Shown one piece after another: positions 28,917 through 37,384 of a stretch of 64,000 nucleotides of DNA. Numbering within the stretch: the stretch's first letter is position 1; every line of letters starts with the position of its first letter. Made by a program: the position numbers and the translations under genes. The notes beneath the pieces are model-generated. The model was not told the DNA's origin and made no database searches. It was given only the letters and a program-made list of their open reading frames with translations. The stretch is from Bacteroidota bacterium (GTDB lineage Bacteria > Bacteroidota > Bacteroidia > Chitinophagales > Chitinophagaceae), in assembly GCA_030706685.1 (NCBI GenBank), contig JAUZOA010000006.1:1-64000 (forward strand). The letters are read 5' to 3'.

Positions 28917-29999
28917 TTAATTCGTTTTTTTAAAAGATTGGGTATTGAGATACCTGTCTAACCCGAAACCATCGACTTTGCCGTTATCAGTGGTAAAATG
29001 CATATTGAAAAATTCATTGGTTGAATAAAACCAGCTCTCACTTGCTGCATAGAGAACATATTTATAATTGGGATTGAAATAAATCACCAACTGGTTATTT
29101 TCATTTTTGAGCTCTATTTTGGTTCCGTTGGCTCCTTCATAACTGCCGGTATATTTATTCAATACTGCATCAGGCATTTTAAGCATGGGTCTTTCAAAGA
29201 CATATTGCAGGCCCCGGTTGTATGTTTCGCTTTTGGTACCGGAATGTCCTGTGTTCTCCAGTACTTTCGATTTTATATGTACAGTTGAATAATTGCGATC
29301 CGCCAAAAACTTAACGAGTTTCTCAAAACCGGGAACGCTTCTTTCTACGCCGCCGATAGTCATATATACTCTGGCAGGCAGCATTGATTTCTTTTCATAA
29401 AAGTTTTTTTCATACTGGTAAATGATCTCCTTATCCCAGCCGAATGCCGGACTTGCGGCTACATAACCATTGAACATATCTGTATGGGTAAATAAAGTAT
29501 ACAAAGTAAGTAAACCGCCCAGTGAGCAACCCATCAATATCCTGTTTTTACTATCCGCTTTATACCTGGATTCGATAAAGGGAAACAATTCAGTTTTCAT
29601 AAAGGATAGAAACTTATCGGCTCCGCCGCTTTGCGGCAACCGGCTTTCCGTGGTGGGAGTATAATCTCTTGCACGCAGGCTATCAGGATTGGGATTGACG
29701 CCGCCCCAGGTAACACCTACCACAATAAGCTCGGGAATAAACCCATCAAAATATTGCTGGCCATAAATCGATTTTACGAGCGGGAAATCCCATTGCGAGT
29801 CCATTAAATAAACAACCGGGTATTTTTTGGCGCTAACTGCATAGCCTGCAGGCAACAGGATTTGTAATTCATATTCCTGCCCGGAGACTGACGAAGATGT
29901 TATTTTCCTGATCTCTGAGCCCGGTATATCTACCTTTGGATATTGTGCATGGCTTTGTACAGCAATAGTGATGATAAAGATCGCAGCTAGTTTTTTCAT
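28917..29999 (-). CDS. Secreted alpha/beta-hydrolase (CE1/esterase D-like)
   Basis: YPVVYLMDSQWDFP, nucleophile ILMGCSLGGLLTLY; signal peptide. Confidence 0.85.
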   Translation of the reverse strand: MKKLAAIFIITIAVQSHAQYPKVDIPGSEIRKITSSSVSGQEYELQILLPAGYAVSAKKYPVVYLMDSQWDFPLVKSIYGQQYFDGFIPELIVVGVTWGGVNPNPDSLRARDYTPTTESRLPQSGGADKFLSFMKTELFPFIESRYKADSKNRILMGCSLGGLLTLYTLFTHTDMFNGYVAASPAFGWDKEIIYQYEKNFYEKKSMLPARVYMTIGGVERSVPGFEKLVKFLADRNYSTVHIKSKVLENTGHSGTKSETYNRGLQYVFERPMLKMPDAVLNKYTGSYEGANGTKIELKNENNQLVIYFNPNYKYVLYAASESWFYSTNEFFNMHFTTDNGKVDGFGLDRYLNTQSFKKTN

Positions 30000-30025
30000 T
30001 TTTTATTATTTAGTAATTCAGATAA

Positions 30026-30463
30026 TTATTCTAAAGAAAATATAATTCCTGTTTCCAGTTTGGTCTCATCCGCTGTCCAATGGCCATAAACCTCTAAATA
30101 GGGCAGGCTTATCTTTAAATCTCTGTTTGCTGATTCTTCTTTCATTTTCCGGTAGGCTTCAGGTAATTGATTATAGGGTCCGACATGTTTATAATAAACA
30201 TATTTTGCCAGGTTGACCATTTTTGATTCTAAACCGGTATCATTCGGGGGAGCATTTTCAAGTTCAACCCCCGCAAACATATTATCACCCGGCTCATAAA
30301 CCCAGATATTGATCCCTTTGTTTTTTAAACCGGCTGACTTTACTATTTCCCACATCCTGTTCATTAATTTGAAACCTGTTTCTGCGTAATTCCTGCTGAC
30401 CGCTTTACCAGAGAACCCATAAAGGGTCATCACCAGGTTTTTATCTATTACCTCAATATTCAT
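30026..30463 (-). CDS. GyrI-like / AraC-effector-binding-like small protein
   Basis: YGFSGKAVSRNYAETGFKLMNRMWEIVK ... YVYYKHVGPYNQLPEAYRKM; no HTH; ATGA overlap with the upstream gene. Confidence 0.65.
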   Translation of the reverse strand: MNIEVIDKNLVMTLYGFSGKAVSRNYAETGFKLMNRMWEIVKSAGLKNKGINIWVYEPGDNMFAGVELENAPPNDTGLESKMVNLAKYVYYKHVGPYNQLPEAYRKMKEESANRDLKISLPYLEVYGHWTADETKLETGIIFSLE

Positions 30464-31842
30464 CTGCTGTTATTTTTCTTTGCCAGTTCCAATGCTTTAG
30501 TGGTGGTATAATATTTTGCCAGCATATTGGGAACTTCCCAGGCGGGTATATCTTTTTTATCGAGGTACTCTAAGAAATTTTGAGTAACTCTGGAAAAATG
30601 GGCTTCATGTCCTTCTTTGTATTTATCCGGGATGACTACTTCCCAGCCGGTACCTTTTTTTTTCAATTCCACCCCGGGATATTGCGCCTGGATCTTTTTT
30701 ATTTGTTCCTGTAATATCTTTTCGTAATCGGCATTATTAGTGACCGGCTCAATATACAAGGCAGGCTTGTACTGCTGTTCTGCGCCCTGCCGGACAAAGA
30801 GATTGGCTTTTGTTCCGCGCATCATGGAATAATGCGTGTCATTTCCGCCGGGAACCTGGTAATCCCAGCGAACCAAAACTTTTGCATGCACACCCCGTAG
30901 TTGATAGTCGATCTCACCATTCGACCAGACCTTCAATAGTGTATCATGCTGAAGATTGTTTTTAAAATAAGAAGGGACACTGTCCAGTTTCGTGATCGTT
31001 TTGAACTGGGAGACGGTCATACCTGTCGGCCATCTTTTGGCTGCCTGTACATCTATGTCTTTTGTATAATCAAGGCTAAGTTCTGGGAAACACTCCCATT
31101 GAACAAGGTCAACCAAATGGGTAGTCACATCTACAATCCCTTCACCCTGTTGTGATGCATCCATAAACCAGGCAGGTCTTACTACTACATTGCCTGAAAC
31201 ATATTTATAAAAGCAATGCCCGCTTTCCATGATTATCGCGGGATCATCAGCGGTGCCTTTTACAAGAGTGCCAAATACTTCCGGCATCATGGATAATTCC
31301 CTTTGCAGGATCGTCGTTATTTCAAATCGTTCTGTCATGATATCATATAACAGTAAGTTCTTTTCCTTTGCGGTTTCAAATGCTTTTTTCAGCATTTCAA
31401 AACTTTCACTGTTTATGACCATCGGTTTATCCGCCAATACATTCAGTCCCGCTTCCAGGGATTTTAAGATATATTCCGTTTTCTTCCGGTTATTACCGGC
31501 TAATACAACAACATTTCCTTTCTTTTCGGCCAGCATTTTTTCAAAATAATCATCACCGGTATAAACCTCTTCTTTCCAATGCGCGGGGTTCTCTGTTCTT
31601 TTATTAAAAGCAGTAATGCGGTCAAGATGCAATTGCAGATCACTTCCTGCGGGCGCATACACATGCACTGTTGAATCCACACCCTCATACATTGTTTTTT
31701 GCACAAGGGCTGCATGAAAATGGCCGGGGTCAAGTGTGATAAGCTTTACCATATTGGTATCATCTTTCGGCTCTTTGGGGGATGGATGACATGAAACGAT
31801 CAATACCATCACCACGCTGATCAAAAAAAGGAGTTTATTCAT
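30460..31842 (-). CDS. Gfo/Idh/MocA-family oxidoreductase, predicted lipoprotein
   Basis: Lipobox MVLIVSCHPS; GLNVLADKPMVI, VVDLVQWECF context. Confidence 0.82.
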   Translation of the reverse strand: MNKLLFLISVVMVLIVSCHPSPKEPKDDTNMVKLITLDPGHFHAALVQKTMYEGVDSTVHVYAPAGSDLQLHLDRITAFNKRTENPAHWKEEVYTGDDYFEKMLAEKKGNVVVLAGNNRKKTEYILKSLEAGLNVLADKPMVINSESFEMLKKAFETAKEKNLLLYDIMTERFEITTILQRELSMMPEVFGTLVKGTADDPAIIMESGHCFYKYVSGNVVVRPAWFMDASQQGEGIVDVTTHLVDLVQWECFPELSLDYTKDIDVQAAKRWPTGMTVSQFKTITKLDSVPSYFKNNLQHDTLLKVWSNGEIDYQLRGVHAKVLVRWDYQVPGGNDTHYSMMRGTKANLFVRQGAEQQYKPALYIEPVTNNADYEKILQEQIKKIQAQYPGVELKKKGTGWEVVIPDKYKEGHEAHFSRVTQNFLEYLDKKDIPAWEVPNMLAKYYTTTKALELAKKNNSR

Positions 31843-31845
31843 ATA

Positions 31846-33315
31846 TTAAAAATCATATTTTTTACGGCGCGGACGCGATAACATCGCCGTGGCTTCCTTA
31901 TCGTTATTTTTAAACGTTTCTTTTTCGGGGTCCCAGTAAATTTTTCTTTTCAGCTTCATAGCTACCTGGTGCAGGAGACAGGCGCTGCAGGAACGATGCC
32001 CGATCTCAACAGGGGCCGAAGGCGCCTTCCTTGATTTTACGCTATCCAGCCAGTTGGCATGTTGCTCCGAACTTTCATACAAGTGGATCTCATTCGCACC
32101 GATCACTGACTGAAGTATCTTCGGATTGCTTGCATCTATTGGTTTAACACCATCTTTATCGGCTACCGGATCACTATCGGTGACTTTATAATTGCCGCGG
32201 GTCACCCATATCCATCCTTCTGTACCGATAAACTTGACGCCTGTCGGTAATTCATTGGAAACGATCATATGAACGCCATTGGCATACATCGCTTCGGTCC
32301 TGAATATTCCGTGTACATCCCACAGGCCTTTGTAATTCGGGTCATCTGTAGGAAATGCCGCTTTGCCCCATACTTCAATTGGCCCCGAATATTCTGTGCC
32401 CATTCCCCAATGAGCTGTATCAATATGATGGGCGCCCCACCCGGTTATCATGCCGGCGCCGAATTGCTCACAACGCAGCCATCCCGGTCTGCTCAGGATT
32501 CCTTGTGTCGAAGCATCATGCGAATGAACCCTGTCTTCTGTATAATATACTTCGGGTGTGGCTCCCAGCCATGCATCATAATTCAATGTTTCGGGTACGA
32601 CCATTTTTTCAGGATTGCCTCCGCCCGGATCACCGGGAAGACCTACTTCAACGGTTTGGAGCTGGCCGATGCGACCATTACGTACCAGTTCACAGGCTTT
32701 TTTAAATTGCGGCCATGGATCAATCGAACGTTGCTGGCTTCCCATTTGTAAGATCCTGCCGCTCTTTTTTACGGCATTACTCAGAATTCTTCCTTCTTCA
32801 ATAGTTAAAGATGCGGGTTTCTGAAGATAAACATCTTTGCCTGCATTCACGGCATGTACGCCAACGATGGCATGCTGGTGATCGGGTAAACTGATGTGTA
32901 CTGCATCTATGTCTTTATTAGCGAGAACTTCTTTATAATCGTAATACACTTTTATATCCCAGTCGCCCTTGAGTCCGCCATTCACACCGGCTGCTTTCAC
33001 ATAATTCGCTCTTACTGCTGCAGGACCTGCATCAGCTCTTTTCCTGTCGAGATCGCACACAGCAATGATACGGGCACCTGCATAACGTGCAATGCAGGTC
33101 ATATCGTGAATAGTTGAAATACGGCCACAGCCGATGGAGGCCACATTGATAAGATTACTTGGCGCATTCTTACCAAATACACTGGCAGGGACGATGGAAG
33201 GAAAACTCATCGCAATGGAAGTACCTACAGCAGTTTTTACCGTGTTGCTGAGAAATTCCCTGCGGCTGACGGTTGAACCCTTAACTCCTGAAGGAGAATT
33301 ATTTTTCTTTTTCAT
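31846..33315 (-). CDS. Gfo/Idh/MocA-family oxidoreductase with Tat-type signal
   Basis: VSRREFLSNTVKTAVGTSIA; NVASIGCGRISTIHD, GKDVYLQKPASLTIEEGR, GWGAHHIDTAHWGMG. Confidence 0.93.
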   Translation of the reverse strand: MKKKNNSPSGVKGSTVSRREFLSNTVKTAVGTSIAMSFPSIVPASVFGKNAPSNLINVASIGCGRISTIHDMTCIARYAGARIIAVCDLDRKRADAGPAAVRANYVKAAGVNGGLKGDWDIKVYYDYKEVLANKDIDAVHISLPDHQHAIVGVHAVNAGKDVYLQKPASLTIEEGRILSNAVKKSGRILQMGSQQRSIDPWPQFKKACELVRNGRIGQLQTVEVGLPGDPGGGNPEKMVVPETLNYDAWLGATPEVYYTEDRVHSHDASTQGILSRPGWLRCEQFGAGMITGWGAHHIDTAHWGMGTEYSGPIEVWGKAAFPTDDPNYKGLWDVHGIFRTEAMYANGVHMIVSNELPTGVKFIGTEGWIWVTRGNYKVTDSDPVADKDGVKPIDASNPKILQSVIGANEIHLYESSEQHANWLDSVKSRKAPSAPVEIGHRSCSACLLHQVAMKLKRKIYWDPEKETFKNNDKEATAMLSRPRRKKYDF

Positions 33316-33355
33316 ATTTGGTGATTTCGTTTTATAAATAATGCTTTATATCCCG

Positions 33356-33402
33356 CCACGCAAAGACGCTGCGTGGACTCTCTTGTGTTCGTTGCGTCTT
33401 TG
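33356..33402. repeat. Intergenic inverted repeat CGCAAAGACGC ... GCGTCTTTG
   Basis: CAAAGACGC pairs with GCGTCTTTG (33394-33402); nested CCACGC/GCGTGG stem (33356-33376). Confidence 0.75.
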
Positions 33403-33416
33403 CATCGTTGCGAGAG

Positions 33417-34664
33417 CTATTTTTTTATGACCTTCACCTCTGGCGGGGCCGCAAAATATTGCCACGCGCTTTCCGCTTTCGCGGCATTAAACTTTCCATT
33501 AAATACAACCAACCTGTATTTTAATACATAAGTTTTTCCCGGCTCCAGTATCCAGTCTTTATCTTTTGTCGGGGCGAAATTGGCAAATACATCCCCCCGT
33601 CCATTATTCGCATTCTTATCCCATATCCGCAAGGGTTCGGGATGATTATAGTTGGCAGGATATGATAGCATCACCGCTCCGCCGTAATCATTACCGGGTA
33701 ATGCCCCCTGTACAATGCACCATCTTGCTTTGGAACCATCCGTATTATCTCTTGTTTTTCCTTCCGAGGTAAGCATTTCAGAATTATTCTTATCCCAGAA
33801 TTCCGTTGCACGCCAGCCAAGGCCTGCGTAGCGGTATGCCAGGATATGAAAAGGACTTTGTGTTGCGCAATTCAATTCTGAAGTAATATCAACAATGTAG
33901 TAGTCGCTGTTATCTTCCGGCTTATACACTCTTACCGTTTGCAATTCATTTAATGCGACTTTTTCACCACCACCTTTTTTTAATACTACATGTTCATGCA
34001 ACGCTTTGAACTCAGAATAAATGGACCCGTTTGTTTCAGCTATGAACCTGGCAAAACGAACTGTTCCTTTTTTATCGCCTATGTTCCAGAAGTCAATCGT
34101 ATCCCGTTCAAATAATACATGCGTCCATGGATTCCAGAGACCATAGTGATGATGGTGATCAGGCGGCTGAATCCTTGTAAGCTCCTGCCCATGCGGTGTC
34201 CACAAAGGATGAATGAAACCGCTTCTGCGGAAAGCTGTATCAAGTCCTGCGGGCGGATAAATAGTTTTGAAGTAATAACGAAGGAGATTGGTCTTGCCTG
34301 ATTGAAATGTCAGCATACCATCATAGGCGTCGGCGACTATTTCACTGAATTTACCCGGGACGGCCTTGACCAACTCATACTTTCTTTTGGAAGCAGTATT
34401 GTTTTTTGTTTCGATCAGCCAATGCAATGTCCGTTGTTCTCCCTGTACCACCTGGAATGGAACCGGAATTTTTTTATTGCCTTGTATTTCCACCAACGAT
34501 AAAGAAGAGTCAGCTATGTACGTGATCTCATCCAAATTAATACTGGCCGGTATTTCCAGCCCGTTGGTTGCTTGCGTCAGCTTTACTTCGAAACTGGCAA
34601 TTGTCTGTGCAGAACCAATAACAGATGTCATAAGAAATGATATGATAAATAATTTGTGCAGCAT
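33417..34664 (-). CDS. PmoA-like protein (DUF6807 type), secreted
   Basis: SGFIHPLWTPHGQELTRIQPPDHHHHYGLWNPWTHVLFE, typical of PmoA-like proteins in Bacteroidota/Planctomycetota; signal peptide. Confidence 0.85.
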   Translation of the reverse strand: MLHKLFIISFLMTSVIGSAQTIASFEVKLTQATNGLEIPASINLDEITYIADSSLSLVEIQGNKKIPVPFQVVQGEQRTLHWLIETKNNTASKRKYELVKAVPGKFSEIVADAYDGMLTFQSGKTNLLRYYFKTIYPPAGLDTAFRRSGFIHPLWTPHGQELTRIQPPDHHHHYGLWNPWTHVLFERDTIDFWNIGDKKGTVRFARFIAETNGSIYSEFKALHEHVVLKKGGGEKVALNELQTVRVYKPEDNSDYYIVDITSELNCATQSPFHILAYRYAGLGWRATEFWDKNNSEMLTSEGKTRDNTDGSKARWCIVQGALPGNDYGGAVMLSYPANYNHPEPLRIWDKNANNGRGDVFANFAPTKDKDWILEPGKTYVLKYRLVVFNGKFNAAKAESAWQYFAAPPEVKVIKK

Positions 34665-34673
34665 AAAAGCAGG

Positions 34674-37319
34674 TTAGTTGTTTATAGTTATTTCTGACTT
34701 TAATACATTGGATATTGTCTTCAGTTTTACGCCGGGTTGCCCGCCACCCACCGTTATTTCAAATTTCCCGGGCAGGGTTACCCGCTGGTTGGCCTCATTT
34801 AATACAGAAAAAGCATCCGGCTTTATCACCAGTTCGACCGTTTTCGTTTCACCTGCATCCAAATGAATCCTTTTAAAAGCTTTTAATGCCCGAACCGGGA
34901 TATGACCGCTCTTATTTTCATTCGATACATATACCTGTATTACTTCATCGCCGGCCAGGTTTCCCGTATTCTTTACGTTTACGGCAAACTTTATTTCATT
35001 GCCCGCTTTGTATTGATTATTGATCTTTAAATTATCGTAATTAAAAGTTGTATAACTCAACCCATACCCAAACGGATACAGGGGTTCGCCGGTAAAATAG
35101 CGATAGGTCTGTGTAGTAATATTGTAATCTTCGAACGAAGGAAGGTCGTTGATGGATTTATAAAAAGTAACCGGCAATTTCCCCCCGGGATTGTAATCAC
35201 CGAATAATACATTGGCAATCGCCTGCCCGGCCGCCTGCCCGGGATACCAGGCTTCGATGATCGCGGGAATTTTTTCATTTTCCCAGTTGATGGATAAAGC
35301 GCTTCCGTTTAATAATACCAGTACAACCGGTTTCCCCAATGCCTGTATTTCTCTGATCAATTGTTCCTGTACGGCCGGGAGATCCAACTTTGTCCTGTCG
35401 CCACCTTTGAAACCATCTATGGCAATATCCATTTCCTCGCCTTCCAGTCTTGCCGTTAATCCCATACAAAGTATGACTGCATCAGATTGTTTGGCTACTT
35501 CCAGCGCCTGTTTTTTCAGTTCATCTTTCGGGTTAGATGCCGGTACCGACCATACTAACTGCACTTGTGCATCGCCGTATGATTCGCCGGCTTCGATTTT
35601 TAATTTGTATTTTTTTCCTGCTTCCAGTTTTACCGGGACAGATTTTCTCAGCCTCGGATCACTGAATTCATCGCGGAAATGATAGGAGGTATTGACGATG
35701 ACTGTATCACCAAGATAAAAATTGACTTTGCAGGTAGTGATAATACCGAGTTGATACATCCCGGTTTTGGGGGGTGTTATCTCGCCGGTCCATCTTACCC
35801 CGAAATCATCATCATTCATATCGTTTCTTGGGGATTTATCTTTCCAGTTGGCATCGAGACTGCTGTCTGTTGCAGAAAATAATATAGCACCTTTAAATTC
35901 CCGGTTATTATAATAGTCCACTTTTAATCCCGCTGCGTTGTCATGTGATAAAGCTTTTCCCGGAATAACGGTAAACGAGGGAAGCCCTTCAGCCACTTCA
36001 GCTCCCTGCGCATATAAGATTTTTGTGTTGGGTAATTTTTCCCTGATACCTCTCAAAGGAGTAATGGGATCGGATGGTAAACCATTGTAATTACCCAGCA
36101 ACATCGTTGCTTGGTCTGCGTTGGGCCCGATCACAGCGATTGTTTTGATATCTTTTTTTAACGGGAGCAGGTTGTTTTCGTTTTTCAGTAACACAATAGA
36201 TTTTTGTGCAGCTTCCAATGCGAGATCGTGATGCTCTTTATTATCAACAACGCTGTAGGGTATTTGCGTATACTTCACCATCTCCGGCGGATCAAACATA
36301 CCCAACCTGAATCTTGCGGTAAAGAGCCGTTTCACCGCCACATCAATTTCAGCTTCGGTAATTATTTTTTTAGCGACTGCCTCTTTCAAACTTTGATAGG
36401 TTGTTGCGCATTCAAGATCACAACCTGATTTTACGGCAAGGGCCGATGCTTCTTCCGCTGTCGGCACTACTTTATGATGTTGGTAAATATCGCCGATCGC
36501 GCCGCAGTCGGAAACGACATAGCCATCAAACTTCCATTCATTCCTTAAAATATCCGTTAATAAATGATTGCTCCCGCAACAGGCTTCGCCATTCAGGCGA
36601 TTATAAGCGCACATGACCGAATATGCTTTTCCTTCTTTTACACCCATTTCAAATTGCGGAAGGTAAGTTTCCCGGAAATCTTTTTCATCAATTCTCGCAT
36701 CAAAAGAATGACGCTCCGGTTCGGGCCCGCTGTGTACGGCAAAATGTTTTACGGTCGCGATAGTTTTAAAATACTTTGGATCATCTCCCTGCAAACCTTT
36801 GATGAATTGGACAGCCATTTTTCCTGTGAGGAAAGGATCTTCTCCATAAGTCTCCTGCCCGCGTCCCCAGCGGGGATCGCGGAATATATTGATATTGGGC
36901 GACCAGAAAGTAAGTCCCTGGTATATTAATCTTTTTCCTTTATTGGCAAAATCATGATGCTTGGCGCGGGCCTCATCGGATATGGAAGTAGCAACCCGGA
37001 GCATCATGTCTTCATCCCATGTAGCGCCGAGACCAATGGCTTGCGGGTAAACCGTCGCCAGTCCTGCCCGGGCCACACCATGCAGGCATTCATTCCACCA
37101 ATTGTATTCAGGTACGCCCAACCTGTCAATCGCCGGGGAAGCATTCATCATCTGGCTGATCTTTTCGTCCAGCGTCATTCTTCCTACGAGATCATTTACC
37201 CTCTCTTCAACAGGCAGATCAGGATTGAGAAAGGGAAACTTGTATTCCTTTTTTGTTTTGCAGGTTGAAAGGATCAAGGAAAGGAAAGTAATTGTAATTG
37301 ATTTGAACAGGGTCTTCAT
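34674..37319 (-). CDS. GH3 beta-glycosidase with PA14 insertion, lipoprotein (beta-xylosidase/glucosidase)
   Basis: Start MKTLFKSITITFLSLILSTCKTKKEY at 37319 preferred over the 37382 ORF start; KHFAVHSGPEPERHSFDARI, VSDCGAIGDIYQHHK, fibronectin-III-like C-terminus. Confidence 0.93.
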   Translation of the reverse strand: MKTLFKSITITFLSLILSTCKTKKEYKFPFLNPDLPVEERVNDLVGRMTLDEKISQMMNASPAIDRLGVPEYNWWNECLHGVARAGLATVYPQAIGLGATWDEDMMLRVATSISDEARAKHHDFANKGKRLIYQGLTFWSPNINIFRDPRWGRGQETYGEDPFLTGKMAVQFIKGLQGDDPKYFKTIATVKHFAVHSGPEPERHSFDARIDEKDFRETYLPQFEMGVKEGKAYSVMCAYNRLNGEACCGSNHLLTDILRNEWKFDGYVVSDCGAIGDIYQHHKVVPTAEEASALAVKSGCDLECATTYQSLKEAVAKKIITEAEIDVAVKRLFTARFRLGMFDPPEMVKYTQIPYSVVDNKEHHDLALEAAQKSIVLLKNENNLLPLKKDIKTIAVIGPNADQATMLLGNYNGLPSDPITPLRGIREKLPNTKILYAQGAEVAEGLPSFTVIPGKALSHDNAAGLKVDYYNNREFKGAILFSATDSSLDANWKDKSPRNDMNDDDFGVRWTGEITPPKTGMYQLGIITTCKVNFYLGDTVIVNTSYHFRDEFSDPRLRKSVPVKLEAGKKYKLKIEAGESYGDAQVQLVWSVPASNPKDELKKQALEVAKQSDAVILCMGLTARLEGEEMDIAIDGFKGGDRTKLDLPAVQEQLIREIQALGKPVVLVLLNGSALSINWENEKIPAIIEAWYPGQAAGQAIANVLFGDYNPGGKLPVTFYKSINDLPSFEDYNITTQTYRYFTGEPLYPFGYGLSYTTFNYDNLKINNQYKAGNEIKFAVNVKNTGNLAGDEVIQVYVSNENKSGHIPVRALKAFKRIHLDAGETKTVELVIKPDAFSVLNEANQRVTLPGKFEITVGGGQPGVKLKTISNVLKSEITINN

Positions 37320-37354
37320 TGTTAATATTTTTTTTGTTACCAGCTTTAGTTCTC

Positions 37355-37384
37355 TGCTCACCGTTGACAACTCATCACTCACTA
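37355..37384 (-). repeat. GTGAGTGATGAGT-type intergenic repeat overlapping the GH3 stop codon
   Basis: Minus strand TAGTGAGTGATGAGTTGTCAACGGTGAGCAGA resembles TAGTGAGTGGTGAGTAGTCAGTGGTGAGTGGG at ~6079-6110. Confidence 0.65.

Noticed and set aside
37320-37382. ORF-track N-terminal extension of the GH3 at 34674 (MSDELSTVSRELKLVTKKILT)
   Set aside because: A good lipoprotein signal starts at the internal Met (37319), and the extension is the repeat-containing intergenic region.
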